Positions 15,855-24,657 are shown, numbered from the stretch's first letter. The stretch is DNA of 64,000 nt from Shouchella clausii (GCF_001598215.1 NZ_BCXJ01000002.1:62001-126000); one strand, 5' to 3'. Numbers and translations are program-made. The notes: generated by a model from the letters alone, not told the origin.

Positions 15855-18125
15855 ATGTTTAAACGGCGTTTGCCACAGCTTATGAACCAGTTAAAGAAAG
15901 ATGAACATGTGTCTTACTGGAAAGAAATTGCTCCACTAGAAGCGAAGACAGTGCCTTTTCCAGCTGAATTGGATTTTAACATTTGCCAAGCCTTGCGAAA
16001 AAAGGGGATTGGTGAACTGTATACACATCAAGCAGAAGCCTTTCAAAAGGCATTAGCAAACAAACATTTTGTTGCTGTTACCCCAACAGCGTCTGGAAAG
16101 TCGCTATGCTACAATTTGCCTGTCCTACATGAGATTGCTGCTTCTCCACATAGCCGGGCGCTGTATCTATTTCCGACAAAGGCGCTTGCACAAGACCAAA
16201 TGAGCGATTTGCATGGCATGATTGCCGATATAGGGATGGATATTAAATGCCATACATACGATGGCGACACAGCTCCGCAAATCCGTACGTCGATTCGCAA
16301 AGCAGGCCATATTGTATTAACAAACCCGGATATGCTACATGCGGCGATTTTGCCCCATCATACAAAGTGGGTATCGTTTTTTGAGCACTTGCGCTATATC
16401 GTCATTGATGAACTTCATACGTACCGCGGCGTTTTTGGCAGCCATGTCGCCAATGTCATTGCTCGGCTTAAGAGAATTTGTGCATACTACGGCGCTAACC
16501 CTCAATTTATATGCACTTCCGCCACGATTGCGAATCCGAAAGAGCTGGCTCAAGAGTTGACTGGGGCTACGTTTGACTTAATTGATGACAATGGGGCGCC
16601 GCGTGGAAAAAAGCACTTCTTGTTTTACAATCCGCCGTTCGTGAATGAGCCTTTGCAAATTCGGCAAAGCGCTGTTGCGAAAGTGAATGAGCTGGCAGGA
16701 ATGTTTTTGAAAGAAGGAATCCAAACGATTGTGTTTGCGAAAAGTAGAGTGCGTGTTGAATTGATTTTAAGCAGGCTCCAAGAATTGACGAAACGGACAT
16801 TTAATCGTTCAGCAATCCGAGGCTACCGTGGCGGCTATTTGCCGAAACAACGCCGTGAGATTGAAAGAGGGCTCCGTTCAGGGGAGATTAAAGGCGTCGT
16901 ATCCACCAATGCGTTGGAGCTTGGCGTTGACATTGGCCAACTGGAAGTTTGCATCATGACGGGCTATCCTGGTAGCATCGCCAGCTCTTGGCAGCAGGCA
17001 GGCCGTGCTGGGCGGAGGCAAAAAGAGTCGTGTGTGATCATGGTGGCCGCCTCTACGCCACTCGACCAATATATGATCAAAAATCCACACTACTTTTTTG
17101 AACGGCCGCCAGAAACAGCAAGGTTAAACCCTCATAATCTTGTTATTTTTATCGACCATTTAAAATGTGCTGCCTACGAACTGCCGTTTTCAACGGGAGA
17201 TGTCTTTGGCGGTGAGGTCGTTGATGACTATTTAGATTACTTGACAGAGCAGCATGTACTCCATGCTAACAATGGCAAATGGCATTGGATGAGCGATGCT
17301 TTTCCAGCCCATGGGATCAGTTTGCGCTCAGCTTCACAAGAAAATGTCGTCATCATTGATCAATCGGATGTCACCAATCATCGCGTTATTGGCGAAATGG
17401 ACCGCTTTAGTGCAATGACGCTCTTGCATGAGGAAGCGATTTATTTACATGAAGGTGTTCAATATCAAGTGGAACAGTTAGATTGGGATGAAAAAAAAGC
17501 GTTTGTCCGTGAAGTAAGCGTTGAATATTTTACAGACGCGAACTTGGCTGTCTCTCTCCGCGTTCTTGAAGAAGACGAGAGCCGGGAAGAGGGCGATGTC
17601 CAGCTTTCATTTGGCGATGTTAGTGTGACAGGAAAAGCAACGATTTTTAAAAAGCTACGCATTAGCACGTTGGAAAATATCGGTTCAGGGCCGATTCATT
17701 TGCCAGAGGAAGAGTTACACACGAACGGGATGTGGTTATCGTTTAAAAACGAGTTAGTAGAGGCAATCGGCGAGAGCGACTTTGACGAAGCATTAGTAGC
17801 TTTGGCTCATTTGCTTCATCACGTTGCGCCTGTGCGCATTATGTGTGACCGAGGCGATATTCATGTTGTGCCGCAACGGAAGGCGACCCATTCCGGCTTG
17901 CCGACAATATTTTTATACGATTCTTACCCAGGAGGAATCGGGCTTGCCAAGGAAGTATATGAGCGGACAAGTGTCATTTTAAACGATGTCGCGGCACTCC
18001 TTGATTCATGCCAGTGCGAATCCGGCTGTCCGTCTTGTGTTGGCAGCGCCTCTTCAGCAAAAAACATAAAAGTTCTCGTCAAAACGCTTGTTCAGCAATT
18101 GCAAAAGGGGAGTATGACTGTATAA
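15855..18125 (+). CDS. mrfA: DEAD/DEAH-box helicase MrfA (YprA)
   Basis: 756 residues. Motif I is TPTASGKS, motif II VIDELH, motif III CTSATIANP, motif VI QQAGRAGRR. The C-terminus has the DUF1998-type four-cysteine site CQCESGCPSCVG (about residue 718). In B. subtilis YprA/MrfA with YprB/MrfB acts in repair of mitomycin C damage independently of UvrABC. The ATG at 15855 follows AATGAGGTGG. mrfB starts 34 bp downstream in the same direction. Confidence 0.92.
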   Translation: MFKRRLPQLMNQLKKDEHVSYWKEIAPLEAKTVPFPAELDFNICQALRKKGIGELYTHQAEAFQKALANKHFVAVTPTASGKSLCYNLPVLHEIAASPHSRALYLFPTKALAQDQMSDLHGMIADIGMDIKCHTYDGDTAPQIRTSIRKAGHIVLTNPDMLHAAILPHHTKWVSFFEHLRYIVIDELHTYRGVFGSHVANVIARLKRICAYYGANPQFICTSATIANPKELAQELTGATFDLIDDNGAPRGKKHFLFYNPPFVNEPLQIRQSAVAKVNELAGMFLKEGIQTIVFAKSRVRVELILSRLQELTKRTFNRSAIRGYRGGYLPKQRREIERGLRSGEIKGVVSTNALELGVDIGQLEVCIMTGYPGSIASSWQQAGRAGRRQKESCVIMVAASTPLDQYMIKNPHYFFERPPETARLNPHNLVIFIDHLKCAAYELPFSTGDVFGGEVVDDYLDYLTEQHVLHANNGKWHWMSDAFPAHGISLRSASQENVVIIDQSDVTNHRVIGEMDRFSAMTLLHEEAIYLHEGVQYQVEQLDWDEKKAFVREVSVEYFTDANLAVSLRVLEEDESREEGDVQLSFGDVSVTGKATIFKKLRISTLENIGSGPIHLPEEELHTNGMWLSFKNELVEAIGESDFDEALVALAHLLHHVAPVRIMCDRGDIHVVPQRKATHSGLPTIFLYDSYPGGIGLAKEVYERTSVILNDVAALLDSCQCESGCPSCVGSASSAKNIKVLVKTLVQQLQKGSMTV

Positions 18126-18159
18126 TTTCACATACCGTATTAGATGAAAGGAGGCGGCT

Positions 18160-19365
18160 ATGTCGATCAAGGCGAAATTAAAACGGTTTGAATCTCATAT
18201 GTCGACCACCGAAAAAGACAAGGAATCGGCGACGACTAACAACAACGAACATGGAAGTTGGGAACAAATGAATACCGAGGCTTGCTCGTTTGACGGTATG
18301 GTTTGTTATATTCGGACGACGCGGATGTCTTTGCAAGAAAAACATGGCCCTAAAACATTTGCTGAAATGAAAGCAGCAATTGATCGTTGGGATACAAGTG
18401 CTTTCGCTCATCCTTTGTCAAAGAAGGGCATTCCTACTGAAAAACTGTTGTTTTTTGACACGGAAACGACTGGATTAAGCAGTGGGGCAGGCACGCAAAT
18501 GTTTTTGCTTGGATTTGCTTCTTTTACAGAAAAAGAAGTGGAGGTTAAACAGTATTTGCTGTCTAAACCTGATGCCGAGGTGGCTTTGTATCACTTTTTT
18601 CTTGCCGATGCCAAAAAGCTTGACCATCTTGTCACTTTTAACGGCAAGGCGTTTGATTGGCCAAGGTTAAAAACACGCCATTCGTACTTGCGGGAAGCAG
18701 TGCCTGCATTGCCGAAGTTCGGTCATTTTGACTTGCTCCACGGTTCACGCAGGCTGTGGAAAAACGAACTTCCCTCGTGCAACTTGAGTACGCTTGAAGC
18801 AGAAAAGCTTGGCATCAAGCGTACAGCGGATACACCGTCCTACCTAGTGCCAATGCTTTATTTTGACTTTGTCAGGGAAGGGAACCCAGCATTCATGGAA
18901 TCTGTGTTTGCCCACCACGAAGCAGATATGCTGTCTTTAATTGCTTTGTATGCCAAGTTAAGCGACTTGATTTTAGATGCAAAGGGGCAAGCGAGTGACG
19001 CGGAACGCTTCCAAATTGCTAGATGGCATGAAGCAGCCGGCCAGCAACAAGCTGCGTTTTCTTTATATGAAAGCTTATTGGATAGCAAAGACTTTCCCCT
19101 TTTAGCGAGGCGCCACCTTGGCGACTTATTGAAAAAACAACGGCGCTACGCAGAAGCGGCAGAGCAGTTCCATGCTTGTGTGCGGGAAGGATTTGCCAGC
19201 TACGATTGTTGGACAGAGCTGTCGCTTATTTATGAGCATTATTTAAAAGAAAGGGACAAAGCGGAAATTTATGCCTACCGGGCATTAGAGTCTTCTACCA
19301 CTAACAAGGAAAGGGAGGCTGCGTTAAAGCGGGCAGCACGCATAAGCGGGAAATTAAAACGATAA
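18160..19365 (+). CDS. mrfB: Exonuclease MrfB (YprB), RNase H fold with TPR
   Basis: 401 residues. FFDTETTGLSSG (about residue 98) is the first acidic motif of the DEDD-type exonuclease fold, TFNGKAFDWPRL the second and HHEADMLSL the third. The C-terminal quarter holds tetratricopeptide-like helices. It partners with the helicase upstream in DNA repair. ATG at 18160 behind GAAAGGAGG. No clear terminator follows; 19366-19490 contains GC-rich imperfect repeats and then the cotD promoter. Confidence 0.9.
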   Translation: MSIKAKLKRFESHMSTTEKDKESATTNNNEHGSWEQMNTEACSFDGMVCYIRTTRMSLQEKHGPKTFAEMKAAIDRWDTSAFAHPLSKKGIPTEKLLFFDTETTGLSSGAGTQMFLLGFASFTEKEVEVKQYLLSKPDAEVALYHFFLADAKKLDHLVTFNGKAFDWPRLKTRHSYLREAVPALPKFGHFDLLHGSRRLWKNELPSCNLSTLEAEKLGIKRTADTPSYLVPMLYFDFVREGNPAFMESVFAHHEADMLSLIALYAKLSDLILDAKGQASDAERFQIARWHEAAGQQQAAFSLYESLLDSKDFPLLARRHLGDLLKKQRRYAEAAEQFHACVREGFASYDCWTELSLIYEHYLKERDKAEIYAYRALESSTTNKEREAALKRAARISGKLKR

Positions 19366-19490
19366 GCATTTCCCGGGGAAGCGCAATAGTCGACGGTTTT
19401 CGCTGTAAAATGCGCAAGCATGCGACGTTTTTTGACTTCGATTGCAAAATGCCGACGGCTAGAGGGCGTAAAAATAGGTAATCGAACTAG

Positions 19491-19519
19491 TACACCTGCT
19501 GATAGTCTGACATAAGGTA
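19491..19519 (+). promoter_or_regulatory. Putative sigma-K promoter of cotD-like gene
   Basis: TACA (19491-19494), a 16-bp gap and CATAAGGTA (19511-19519) match the mother-cell sigma-K pattern AC-n16-CATAnnnTA. cotD is a sigma-K gene in B. subtilis, so the context agrees. Confidence 0.65.
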
Positions 19520-19555
19520 TTAGTGACTCTAATATTAAAAGGAGGAACTTACTTT

Positions 19556-20032
19556 ATGTTTCATAAACGTCCACCGCATTGCTGCCCGCCGCCTAGGCCA
19601 GTATGCAAACCAAACGTAAAGCCTGCCGCAGACTGTGGGTGTGAGGCGCCAAATTTGCCGAATATGACGTTGCCAACGCAAACGCATGAGCTTCCAGCAG
19701 TTGTCCATCCGACGAAGCACAATGTTGTTGAAAGCACGAACGAGTACATTGTGCCAGAAATTCATCCAACCCATACGACACATGTCAATAATCATGTGTA
19801 CAAACACATTCATAAATTCCCGCATAGCGAAAGCGTGAAAGAGAATGTGCAAAATTTGCAGTTCTGCGAGAAGCCGCAAGCGACGATGCCAGCAAACGTT
19901 ATGCCATCAAATGTAAAGCCGAGCAATGTGATGCCAACCAATACAAAGCCGGCAAGCACAAAACCAACCGCAAAAACAAAATCAGATATGAAGCCTAGTG
20001 GCATGATGCCATTTAATGGCTACGAGTACTAA
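19556..20032 (+). CDS. cotD: Spore coat protein, CotD family
   Basis: 158 residues from the ATG at 19556, which follows AAAAGGAGG. The core VVHPTKHNVVESTNEYIVP, EIHPTHTTHVNNHVYKHIHK and FPHSES is the CotD pattern, rich in His and Pro. Additions compared with B. subtilis CotD (about 75 residues, from memory) are a Cys/Pro-rich head (HCCPPPRPVC) and a C-terminal tail of MPxNV/KPxN/TKP repeats from residue ~108. Located in the inner coat in B. subtilis. Confidence 0.88.
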   Translation: MFHKRPPHCCPPPRPVCKPNVKPAADCGCEAPNLPNMTLPTQTHELPAVVHPTKHNVVESTNEYIVPEIHPTHTTHVNNHVYKHIHKFPHSESVKENVQNLQFCEKPQATMPANVMPSNVKPSNVMPTNTKPASTKPTAKTKSDMKPSGMMPFNGYEY

Positions 20033-20036
20033 GGTT

Positions 20037-20072
20037 AATACGTTGGGCGGGCGCGAGCCTGCCTTACGTATT
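20037..20072 (+). other. GNRA-capped hairpin between cotD and ypsA
   Basis: AATACGTTGGGCGGGC pairs with GCCTGCCTTACGTATT (one mismatch, two G-T pairs) around a GCGA tetraloop. No T run follows, and the ypsA ribosome site starts 5 nt later, so it may be an RNA processing or 3'-end stabiliser rather than a terminator. Confidence 0.6.
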
Positions 20073-20091
20073 GAATAAGGAGGGACGAGCT

Positions 20092-20637
20092 ATCCATTCA
20101 CTGCTTGTAACAGGTTATAAAGCCCATGAATTGGGGATTTTCCAGGAAAGTCATCAGGGGGTTCACTATGTAAAAAAAACGATTGAAAACCGGTTGCGCC
20201 CTTTTATCGAAGAAGGGACGGAATGGATCATTACAAGCGGCCAACTTGGCGTTGAACAGTGGGCGGCGGATGTGGTCTTCTCCTTAAAGGAGACCGCTTA
20301 TCCACACATAAAACTGGCGATATTGCCTCCTTTTGAAGGGCAAGAGGCGAATTGGGCCCAAGCAGCACAAGAACGCTACGCGGCAAGGCTAGCAATGGCT
20401 GATTTTGTAGAGTGTATCTCGAAGCGCCCATATGAGCATGTCGGCCAACTTAGGCAAAAAAATGATTTTCTAGTTCAACGGACGGACGGTCTGCTTGTTC
20501 TTTATGATGAAGAAAAGCAAGGTTCGCCATTATACTATATTGCTAGCGCCAAAGCACAGGGAAAGCCGATTTTTTACATTTCTCCCGAAGAAGTCGAGGA
20601 AACGGTTCGCCAAGACCAATATGACGACTTTCTTTAA
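20092..20637 (+). CDS. ypsA: YpsA, SLOG/DUF1273 family; apparent ATC start
   Basis: 181 residues. LVTGYKAHELGIF, ITSGQLGVEQWAAD and GLLVLYDEEKQGSP are YpsA blocks; the fold is related to nucleotide-binding LOG/DprA proteins, and in B. subtilis YpsA influences cell division together with GpsB, its neighbour here. The ribosome site AAGGAGG (20077-20083) is 8 nt before an in-frame ATC at 20092. That codon aligns exactly with the ATG of B. subtilis YpsA as I remember it (five residues before VTGYK). An in-frame TTG at 20071 lies upstream of the ribosome site and inside a hairpin, so it is unlikely to be used. Confidence 0.85.
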   Translation: MHSLLVTGYKAHELGIFQESHQGVHYVKKTIENRLRPFIEEGTEWIITSGQLGVEQWAADVVFSLKETAYPHIKLAILPPFEGQEANWAQAAQERYAARLAMADFVECISKRPYEHVGQLRQKNDFLVQRTDGLLVLYDEEKQGSPLYYIASAKAQGKPIFYISPEEVEETVRQDQYDDFL

Positions 20638-20741
20638 AGCGTTGTAAAAGTTTGTGAATTGACTCGGTTTAAATTGACTTTAGCCGCGAGTTTTGAAAAA
20701 ATAGAAGTAGTAACGTGGAATAGGACATGAGGTGATCTGAG

Positions 20742-21059
20742 ATGAGCCAAATGGAGATTAAGCTTACAGCAAAAGAAATCTTAGATAAAGATTTCAAACA
20801 AAGCATGAGAGGGTACAACCAAGACGAAGTCGATAAATTTCTCGATACCGTCATTCAAGATTATGAAGCATTTCAAAAAAAAATCGAGCAACTTGAACGA
20901 GAAAATGAACTGTTAAAACAAGATTTAAAAAAGCAAACAGAACGTCCGCAACGGAGCCAAACCGTTACCGCGCCTTCGGCTGGCAGTACCAATTATGACA
21001 TTTTGCAACGTCTATCCAATTTGGAGAAAAAAGTGTTTGGCAGCAAAATGTACGAGTAA
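20742..21059 (+). CDS. gpsB: Cell-division protein GpsB
   Basis: 105 residues. The N-terminal DivIVA-type domain ([20 protein letters not shown], then [17 protein letters not shown]) is followed by a coiled coil, a Ser/Thr-rich linker and the short trimerising C-terminal helix. GpsB shuttles penicillin-binding protein 1 between septum and side wall. ATG at 20742 behind TGAGGTGATC. The stop overlaps the RNase H start as TAATG, so the two are coupled. Confidence 0.95.
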   Translation: MSQMEIKLTAKEILDKDFKQSMRGYNQDEVDKFLDTVIQDYEAFQKKIEQLERENELLKQDLKKQTERPQRSQTVTAPSAGSTNYDILQRLSNLEKKVFGSKMYE

Positions 21060-21460
21060 TGATCCATGTCTATACGGATGGCGCCAGTGCTGGCAATCCA
21101 GGTCCTTCTGGAGCTGGGCTTGTTTTTTTAAAGGACGGCGAAGCACAAGAATTTCGTTTTCACCTTGGTGACAAAACGAACCATGAAGCTGAATTTGCAG
21201 CAGTTGATATTGCCCTTGAAATATGCCTTCAAAAGGAATGGCAACAAGTGGCGGTACGTACGGATTCAAAGCTTGTCAGTGACAGTATCGAAAAGGGCCA
21301 TGTGAAAACAAAAGCATATGCTGGCTATCTTTGTTCCATTTTGGATAAAATTGCACAACTGGAGCTTTTTTTTATTATGTGGGTGCCAAGCAAACAAAAC
21401 AAAAAAGCTGATGAACTTGCACGCTTGGCCATTCGGGAACCAAAGCGGTTATTTCGATAA
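21059..21460 (+). CDS. Ribonuclease HI family protein
   Basis: 133 residues. The four catalytic acids are visible: Asp7 (YTDGAS), Glu in NHEAEF, Asp in VRTDSK and Asp in KKADELA. The protein has the short fold of the RNase H-like YpdQ/YpeP type, lacking the basic handle region of E. coli RNase HI. It should cut RNA in RNA-DNA hybrids, though some members are poorly active. It starts within the gpsB stop codon, with no ribosome site of its own in the gap. Confidence 0.85.
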   Translation: MIHVYTDGASAGNPGPSGAGLVFLKDGEAQEFRFHLGDKTNHEAEFAAVDIALEICLQKEWQQVAVRTDSKLVSDSIEKGHVKTKAYAGYLCSILDKIAQLELFFIMWVPSKQNKKADELARLAIREPKRLFR

Positions 21461-21463
21461 TGA

Positions 21464-21492
21464 TTGCCAAGTTGGCGCAAATGTGTTAAACT
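21464..21492 (+). promoter_or_regulatory. Promoter of rnpB
   Basis: TTGCCA (21464-21469), 17 bp, TAAACT (21487-21492). The predicted start at about 21499 coincides with the first base of helix P1 of the RNase P RNA. Confidence 0.75.
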
Positions 21493-21497
21493 GAACA

Positions 21498-21930
21498 AGT
21501 CGCTTATGACAGATACATGTCTTCAGACAACCGCTGCGCATTTTATGCGTAGAGGAAAGTCCATGCTCGCACCGGCTGAGAGGCCGGTAGTGTTCGTGCC
21601 TAGCTAATCCATAAGCTAGGGCAGCTGCCTTGCAGCTGACGGCAGGAGAGATGCCTACGTCCAAATGGATAAGGCATGCACTCCTTGAAAGTGCCACAGT
21701 GACGTAGTCTGCTTGGAAACGGGCAGAGTGGAACGCGGTAAACCCCTCGAGCGAGAAACCCAAACAATGGTAGGGGCATTTTTCAGTCTGAAAATGAACG
21801 GAACTGAAAAAACGAAGCAATTCGTAGATAGATGGTTGTCGCCGGAGTACGAGGCTCATCACCGTTTGTAGTACAAAGGTACAGAACATGGCTTATCGAT
21901 GGCATGGAGATGAACGTTATAAGCGAGCCA
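21498..21930 (+). ncRNA. rnpB: RNase P RNA, Bacillus type B
   Basis: Conserved blocks are present in order: TAGAGGAAAGTCCATGCTCG, TAGTGTTCGTGCCTAGC, CTTGAAAGTGCCACAGTGACG, GTGGAACGCGGTAAACC, CCTCGAGCGAGAAACCCAA, GTAGATAGATGGTTG and GTACAAAGGTACAGAACATGG. The ends pair as P1: TCGCTTATGAC (21500-21510) with GTTATAAGCGA (21916-21926). The catalytic RNA that matures tRNA 5' ends. Position between gpsB and ypsC is as in B. subtilis. Confidence 0.98.
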
Positions 21931-21954
21931 AAACCCTTTACAAGGGTTTTTTTT
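21929..21954 (+). terminator. Terminator of rnpB
   Basis: AAAACCCTT pairs with AAGGGTTTT around TACA, followed by more T residues. Confidence 0.9.
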
Positions 21955-22007
21955 ATTGGAATCTGTTAGAATAAACGGGGAACACTGTTTGGCAGGAGGG
22001 AAGAAAA

Positions 22008-22271
22008 ATGGACAACCAAGCAAAAACGATGTATCTCATAGGCGTTGTGCTTTTCCTGTTAACTGGAATTGGCTTTACGATTCAAGGTGATTTACTTGCA
22101 GGTGGGGTATTCCTTGTCTTGTTTTTTGCGTTATACATGCTGATTGTCTTTTTGCACCACCGCTCCTTACGTACGCAAAAGCTCGCGACATTTTTAATGT
22201 TTGCTTTTGGCGTCATCGCTGCTGCAGGAGCTGTTTTTGCTTATACGCAAGGCGGCTATTTATGGCATTAG
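22008..22271 (+). CDS. Small three-helix membrane protein, unknown
   Basis: 87 residues with three hydrophobic stretches (about 8-26, 28-48, 60-80) and a basic loop HHRSLRTQK. The ATG at 22008 follows GGAGGGAAG. No recognised family. It lies between rnpB and the rRNA methyltransferase on the same strand, 33 bp before the latter. Confidence 0.65.
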   Translation: MDNQAKTMYLIGVVLFLLTGIGFTIQGDLLAGGVFLVLFFALYMLIVFLHHRSLRTQKLATFLMFAFGVIAAAGAVFAYTQGGYLWH

Positions 22272-22304
22272 CGCCAGTGAAGAGAAGAGAAAGGGGCATG
22301 AACG

Positions 22305-23444
22305 ATGAAAAAAGTGACGCTCATTGCCACAACCACAATGGGGCTGGAAGCAATTGCTGCAAGGGAAGTACGCCAGCTTGGCTATGAAAACGTAACAGTT
22401 GAAAACGGCCGTGTGTTGTTTGAAGCAGCAGTTGAAGCGATTCCAAGGGCAAATTTATGGCTGCGCACAGCGGATCGGATCAAAGTCCGCATTGGCGAAT
22501 TTAAAGCCATGACATTTGACGAATTGTTTGAGAAAACAAAGGCGCTCCCGTGGGCGGATTTGTTGCCGCCCCATGCGGAATTCCCTGTTATTGGGCGCTC
22601 CGTCAAATCAAAGCTATTTAGCGTTTCAGATTGCCAAGCGATTGTAAAGAAAGCAGTCGTCGAAAACTTGAAAAAACGTTATAAACGTAGCTGGTTTGAT
22701 GAAAATGGGCCGCTATACCGTATAGAAGTAGCGTTATTAAAAGATGTAGCTACATTAACATTAGATGCAAGCGGAACAGGTTTGCATAAGCGGGGGTACC
22801 GTGTTTTACATAATCAGGCGCCGTTAAAAGAGACGCTCGCTGCGGCGATGATCCAATTAACAACATGGACGAAAGACCGTCCTTTCGCAGATCCTTTTTG
22901 TGGATCGGGGACGCTTGCGATCGAAGCAGCCATGATCGGTCAGAACATTGCGCCGGGGTTTAACCGTGACTTTGTATCTGAGGAGTGGCACTGGATTGGG
23001 GAAGAGCGATGGAGACAAGCACGTGAAGAGGTCGAAGATTTGGCTAATTATGACCAGCCTCTTGATATCATTGGATCAGATATTGACCACCGAGCCGTTG
23101 AACTAGCAAAGGGGAATGCACTGGAAGCAGGGTTAGGCGATGTGATCCAATTTAAACAAATGCAAATGAAAGATTTTCGCCATAAGCGCCCATACGGAAT
23201 TTTAGTTGGCAATCCCCCCTACGGCGAACGGTTAGGGGAGCGAAAAGAAGTTGAGCATTTGTACAAAGAAATGGGACAAGTCATGGCTTTACATGATACG
23301 TGGTCTGTTTATGTGTTAACTTCCCACGAGGAGTTTGAACAGCTATATGGCAAAAAAGCGAACAAAAAACGCAAACTTTATAACGGCAACATTAAAACAG
23401 ACTTCTATCAATTTTTTGGGCCACGTCCACCAAAACAAGATTAG
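22305..23444 (+). CDS. ypsC: THUMP-domain RNA methyltransferase YpsC (RlmL N-terminal type)
   Basis: 379 residues. An N-terminal ferredoxin-like plus THUMP RNA-binding region (about 1-160) precedes a Rossmann methyltransferase with DPFCGSGTLAIEAA (SAM loop) and the N6/N2 methyl-transfer motif GNPPYGERLGE. Homologous to the half of E. coli RlmL that makes m2G2445 in 23S rRNA. The ATG at 22305 follows AAAGGGGC. A terminator follows the stop. Confidence 0.9.
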   Translation: MKKVTLIATTTMGLEAIAAREVRQLGYENVTVENGRVLFEAAVEAIPRANLWLRTADRIKVRIGEFKAMTFDELFEKTKALPWADLLPPHAEFPVIGRSVKSKLFSVSDCQAIVKKAVVENLKKRYKRSWFDENGPLYRIEVALLKDVATLTLDASGTGLHKRGYRVLHNQAPLKETLAAAMIQLTTWTKDRPFADPFCGSGTLAIEAAMIGQNIAPGFNRDFVSEEWHWIGEERWRQAREEVEDLANYDQPLDIIGSDIDHRAVELAKGNALEAGLGDVIQFKQMQMKDFRHKRPYGILVGNPPYGERLGERKEVEHLYKEMGQVMALHDTWSVYVLTSHEEFEQLYGKKANKKRKLYNGNIKTDFYQFFGPRPPKQD

Positions 23445-23451
23445 TTTTAAC

Positions 23452-23478
23452 GAAAGCCCGCGCATAAGCGGGCTTTTC
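23452..23478 (+). terminator. Intrinsic terminator of ypsC
   Basis: GAAAGCCCGC pairs with GCGGGCTTTTC around ATAA, ending in T4. Confidence 0.8.
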
Positions 23479-23507
23479 GATACGAAGACTTATCAGGGAG
23501 GAACAAG

Positions 23508-24494
23508 ATGAAAATAGGAACGATTGGCACTGGCTCGATTGTAGATTTATTTTTAACCGCTTTAAAAGACATAGACGGGGCTGAATGTGTTGCCATGTAC
23601 TCCCGTAAAGAAGAAACAGCGAGGCCATTAGCTGAGAAACACAAAATAACGACGATCTACACTGATTTAGCAAACATGTTAGCTGACCCAGCAATTGACT
23701 TTATTTACGTAGCCTCGCCAAATAGTTTCCATTTTAGCCATACGTACCAGGCATTACAAAATGGAAAACACGTTATTTGTGAAAAGCCATTTACGTCGAC
23801 CGTGCGAGAATCAGAACGAGTAATGGAACTTGCTCGCAAAAAACAATTAATGGTGTTCGAAGCGATTACAACGATTCATTTGCCAAATTATCAACTTATT
23901 AAAGAACAGATTGGCAAATTGGGCCAGCTTAAGCTTATTCAATGCAATTATAGTCAATATTCTAGCCGCTATGATCTCCTAAAGGCTGGTGAAACCCCAA
24001 ATGTGTTTAATCCGCAATTTTCTGGCGGTGCATTAGCCGATATCAATATTTACAATCTTCATTTTGTCCTTCATTTATTTGGAGCGCCTGAGTCAGTTGC
24101 CTACACTGCAAACAAACATCCAAATGGAATCGACACTTCAGGAGTAGTCGTATTAAAATACCGTGATTTGGTTGCCGAGTGTGTAGGCGCTAAAGATACA
24201 AGAAGCAAAAATTTCGTTTTGATTCAAGGAGAAAAAGGCTACATTCATGTAGAAAATGGTGCAAATGGATGCCGCAATGTGAGCGTGCATTTAGAAGATC
24301 AAGAAATCAATTTGAATGAACAAACGAGCAGTAACCTGATGTATTATGAACTTCTTGCATTTAAAGACATCTTTGACAAACAGCACTATGACCGTTGCGA
24401 GGAATTACTGAAACATTCTTATGCTGTTATGCAAGTATTTGAAAAAGCAAGACAGTCAGCAAATATTGTATTTGCGGCTGATCATGAAGCATAA
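23508..24494 (+). CDS. Gfo/Idh/MocA-family oxidoreductase
   Basis: 328 residues. The Rossmann start GTIGTGSIVDLFL binds NAD(P); the family motif CEKPF (HVICEKPFTS) contributes the active-site lysine; the C-terminal alpha/beta domain begins near residue 125. Such enzymes oxidise sugars or cyclitols; here the substrate is unknown. ATG at 23508 behind CAGGGAGGAAC. Monocistronic with a terminator at 24531-24556. Confidence 0.88.
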   Translation: MKIGTIGTGSIVDLFLTALKDIDGAECVAMYSRKEETARPLAEKHKITTIYTDLANMLADPAIDFIYVASPNSFHFSHTYQALQNGKHVICEKPFTSTVRESERVMELARKKQLMVFEAITTIHLPNYQLIKEQIGKLGQLKLIQCNYSQYSSRYDLLKAGETPNVFNPQFSGGALADINIYNLHFVLHLFGAPESVAYTANKHPNGIDTSGVVVLKYRDLVAECVGAKDTRSKNFVLIQGEKGYIHVENGANGCRNVSVHLEDQEINLNEQTSSNLMYYELLAFKDIFDKQHYDRCEELLKHSYAVMQVFEKARQSANIVFAADHEA

Positions 24495-24530
24495 TGAATG
24501 ATTTGGAAAAGAAATAGAGTGAGATGAACG

Positions 24531-24556
24531 AAAAGTTTCCTTAGGGAAACTTTTTT
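24531..24556 (+). terminator. Intrinsic terminator of oxidoreductase gene
   Basis: AAAAGTTTCC pairs with GGAAACTTTT around TTAG, with extra T residues. Confidence 0.88.
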
Positions 24557-24557
24557 G

Positions 24558-24586
24558 TTTACAACAAAAACATTGTTCGCTATAAT
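24558..24586 (+). promoter_or_regulatory. Strong sigma-A promoter in intergenic region
   Basis: TTTACA (24558-24563), 17 bp, TATAAT (24581-24586). It follows the oxidoreductase terminator directly and has no long coding frame behind it. Confidence 0.8.
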
Positions 24587-24592
24587 ACCATT

Positions 24593-24657
24593 ATCTCCCT
24601 TCTTTCTGGTAGTAGGGTGAGCCATGATTGGAGCTGACTTTAGACAGCTCCTTTTTT
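24593..24657 (+). ncRNA. Candidate ~65-nt small RNA
   Basis: Predicted start about 24593 from the promoter above; end at the terminator GGAGCTG (24630-24636) / CAGCTCC (24645-24651) with T6. The 5' part can fold as CTCCCT with AGGGTGAG. A frame ATG 24624 to TAG 24659 would encode only 11 residues and overlaps the terminator stem, so I favour a non-coding RNA, though a leader peptide cannot be excluded. Confidence 0.55.

Noticed and set aside
20071-20091. TTG start for ypsA
   Set aside because: It precedes the ribosome site and lies in a hairpin; homology supports 20092.
21449-21889. 146-codon frame antisense to rnpB
   Set aside because: It is entirely the complement of the conserved RNase P RNA.
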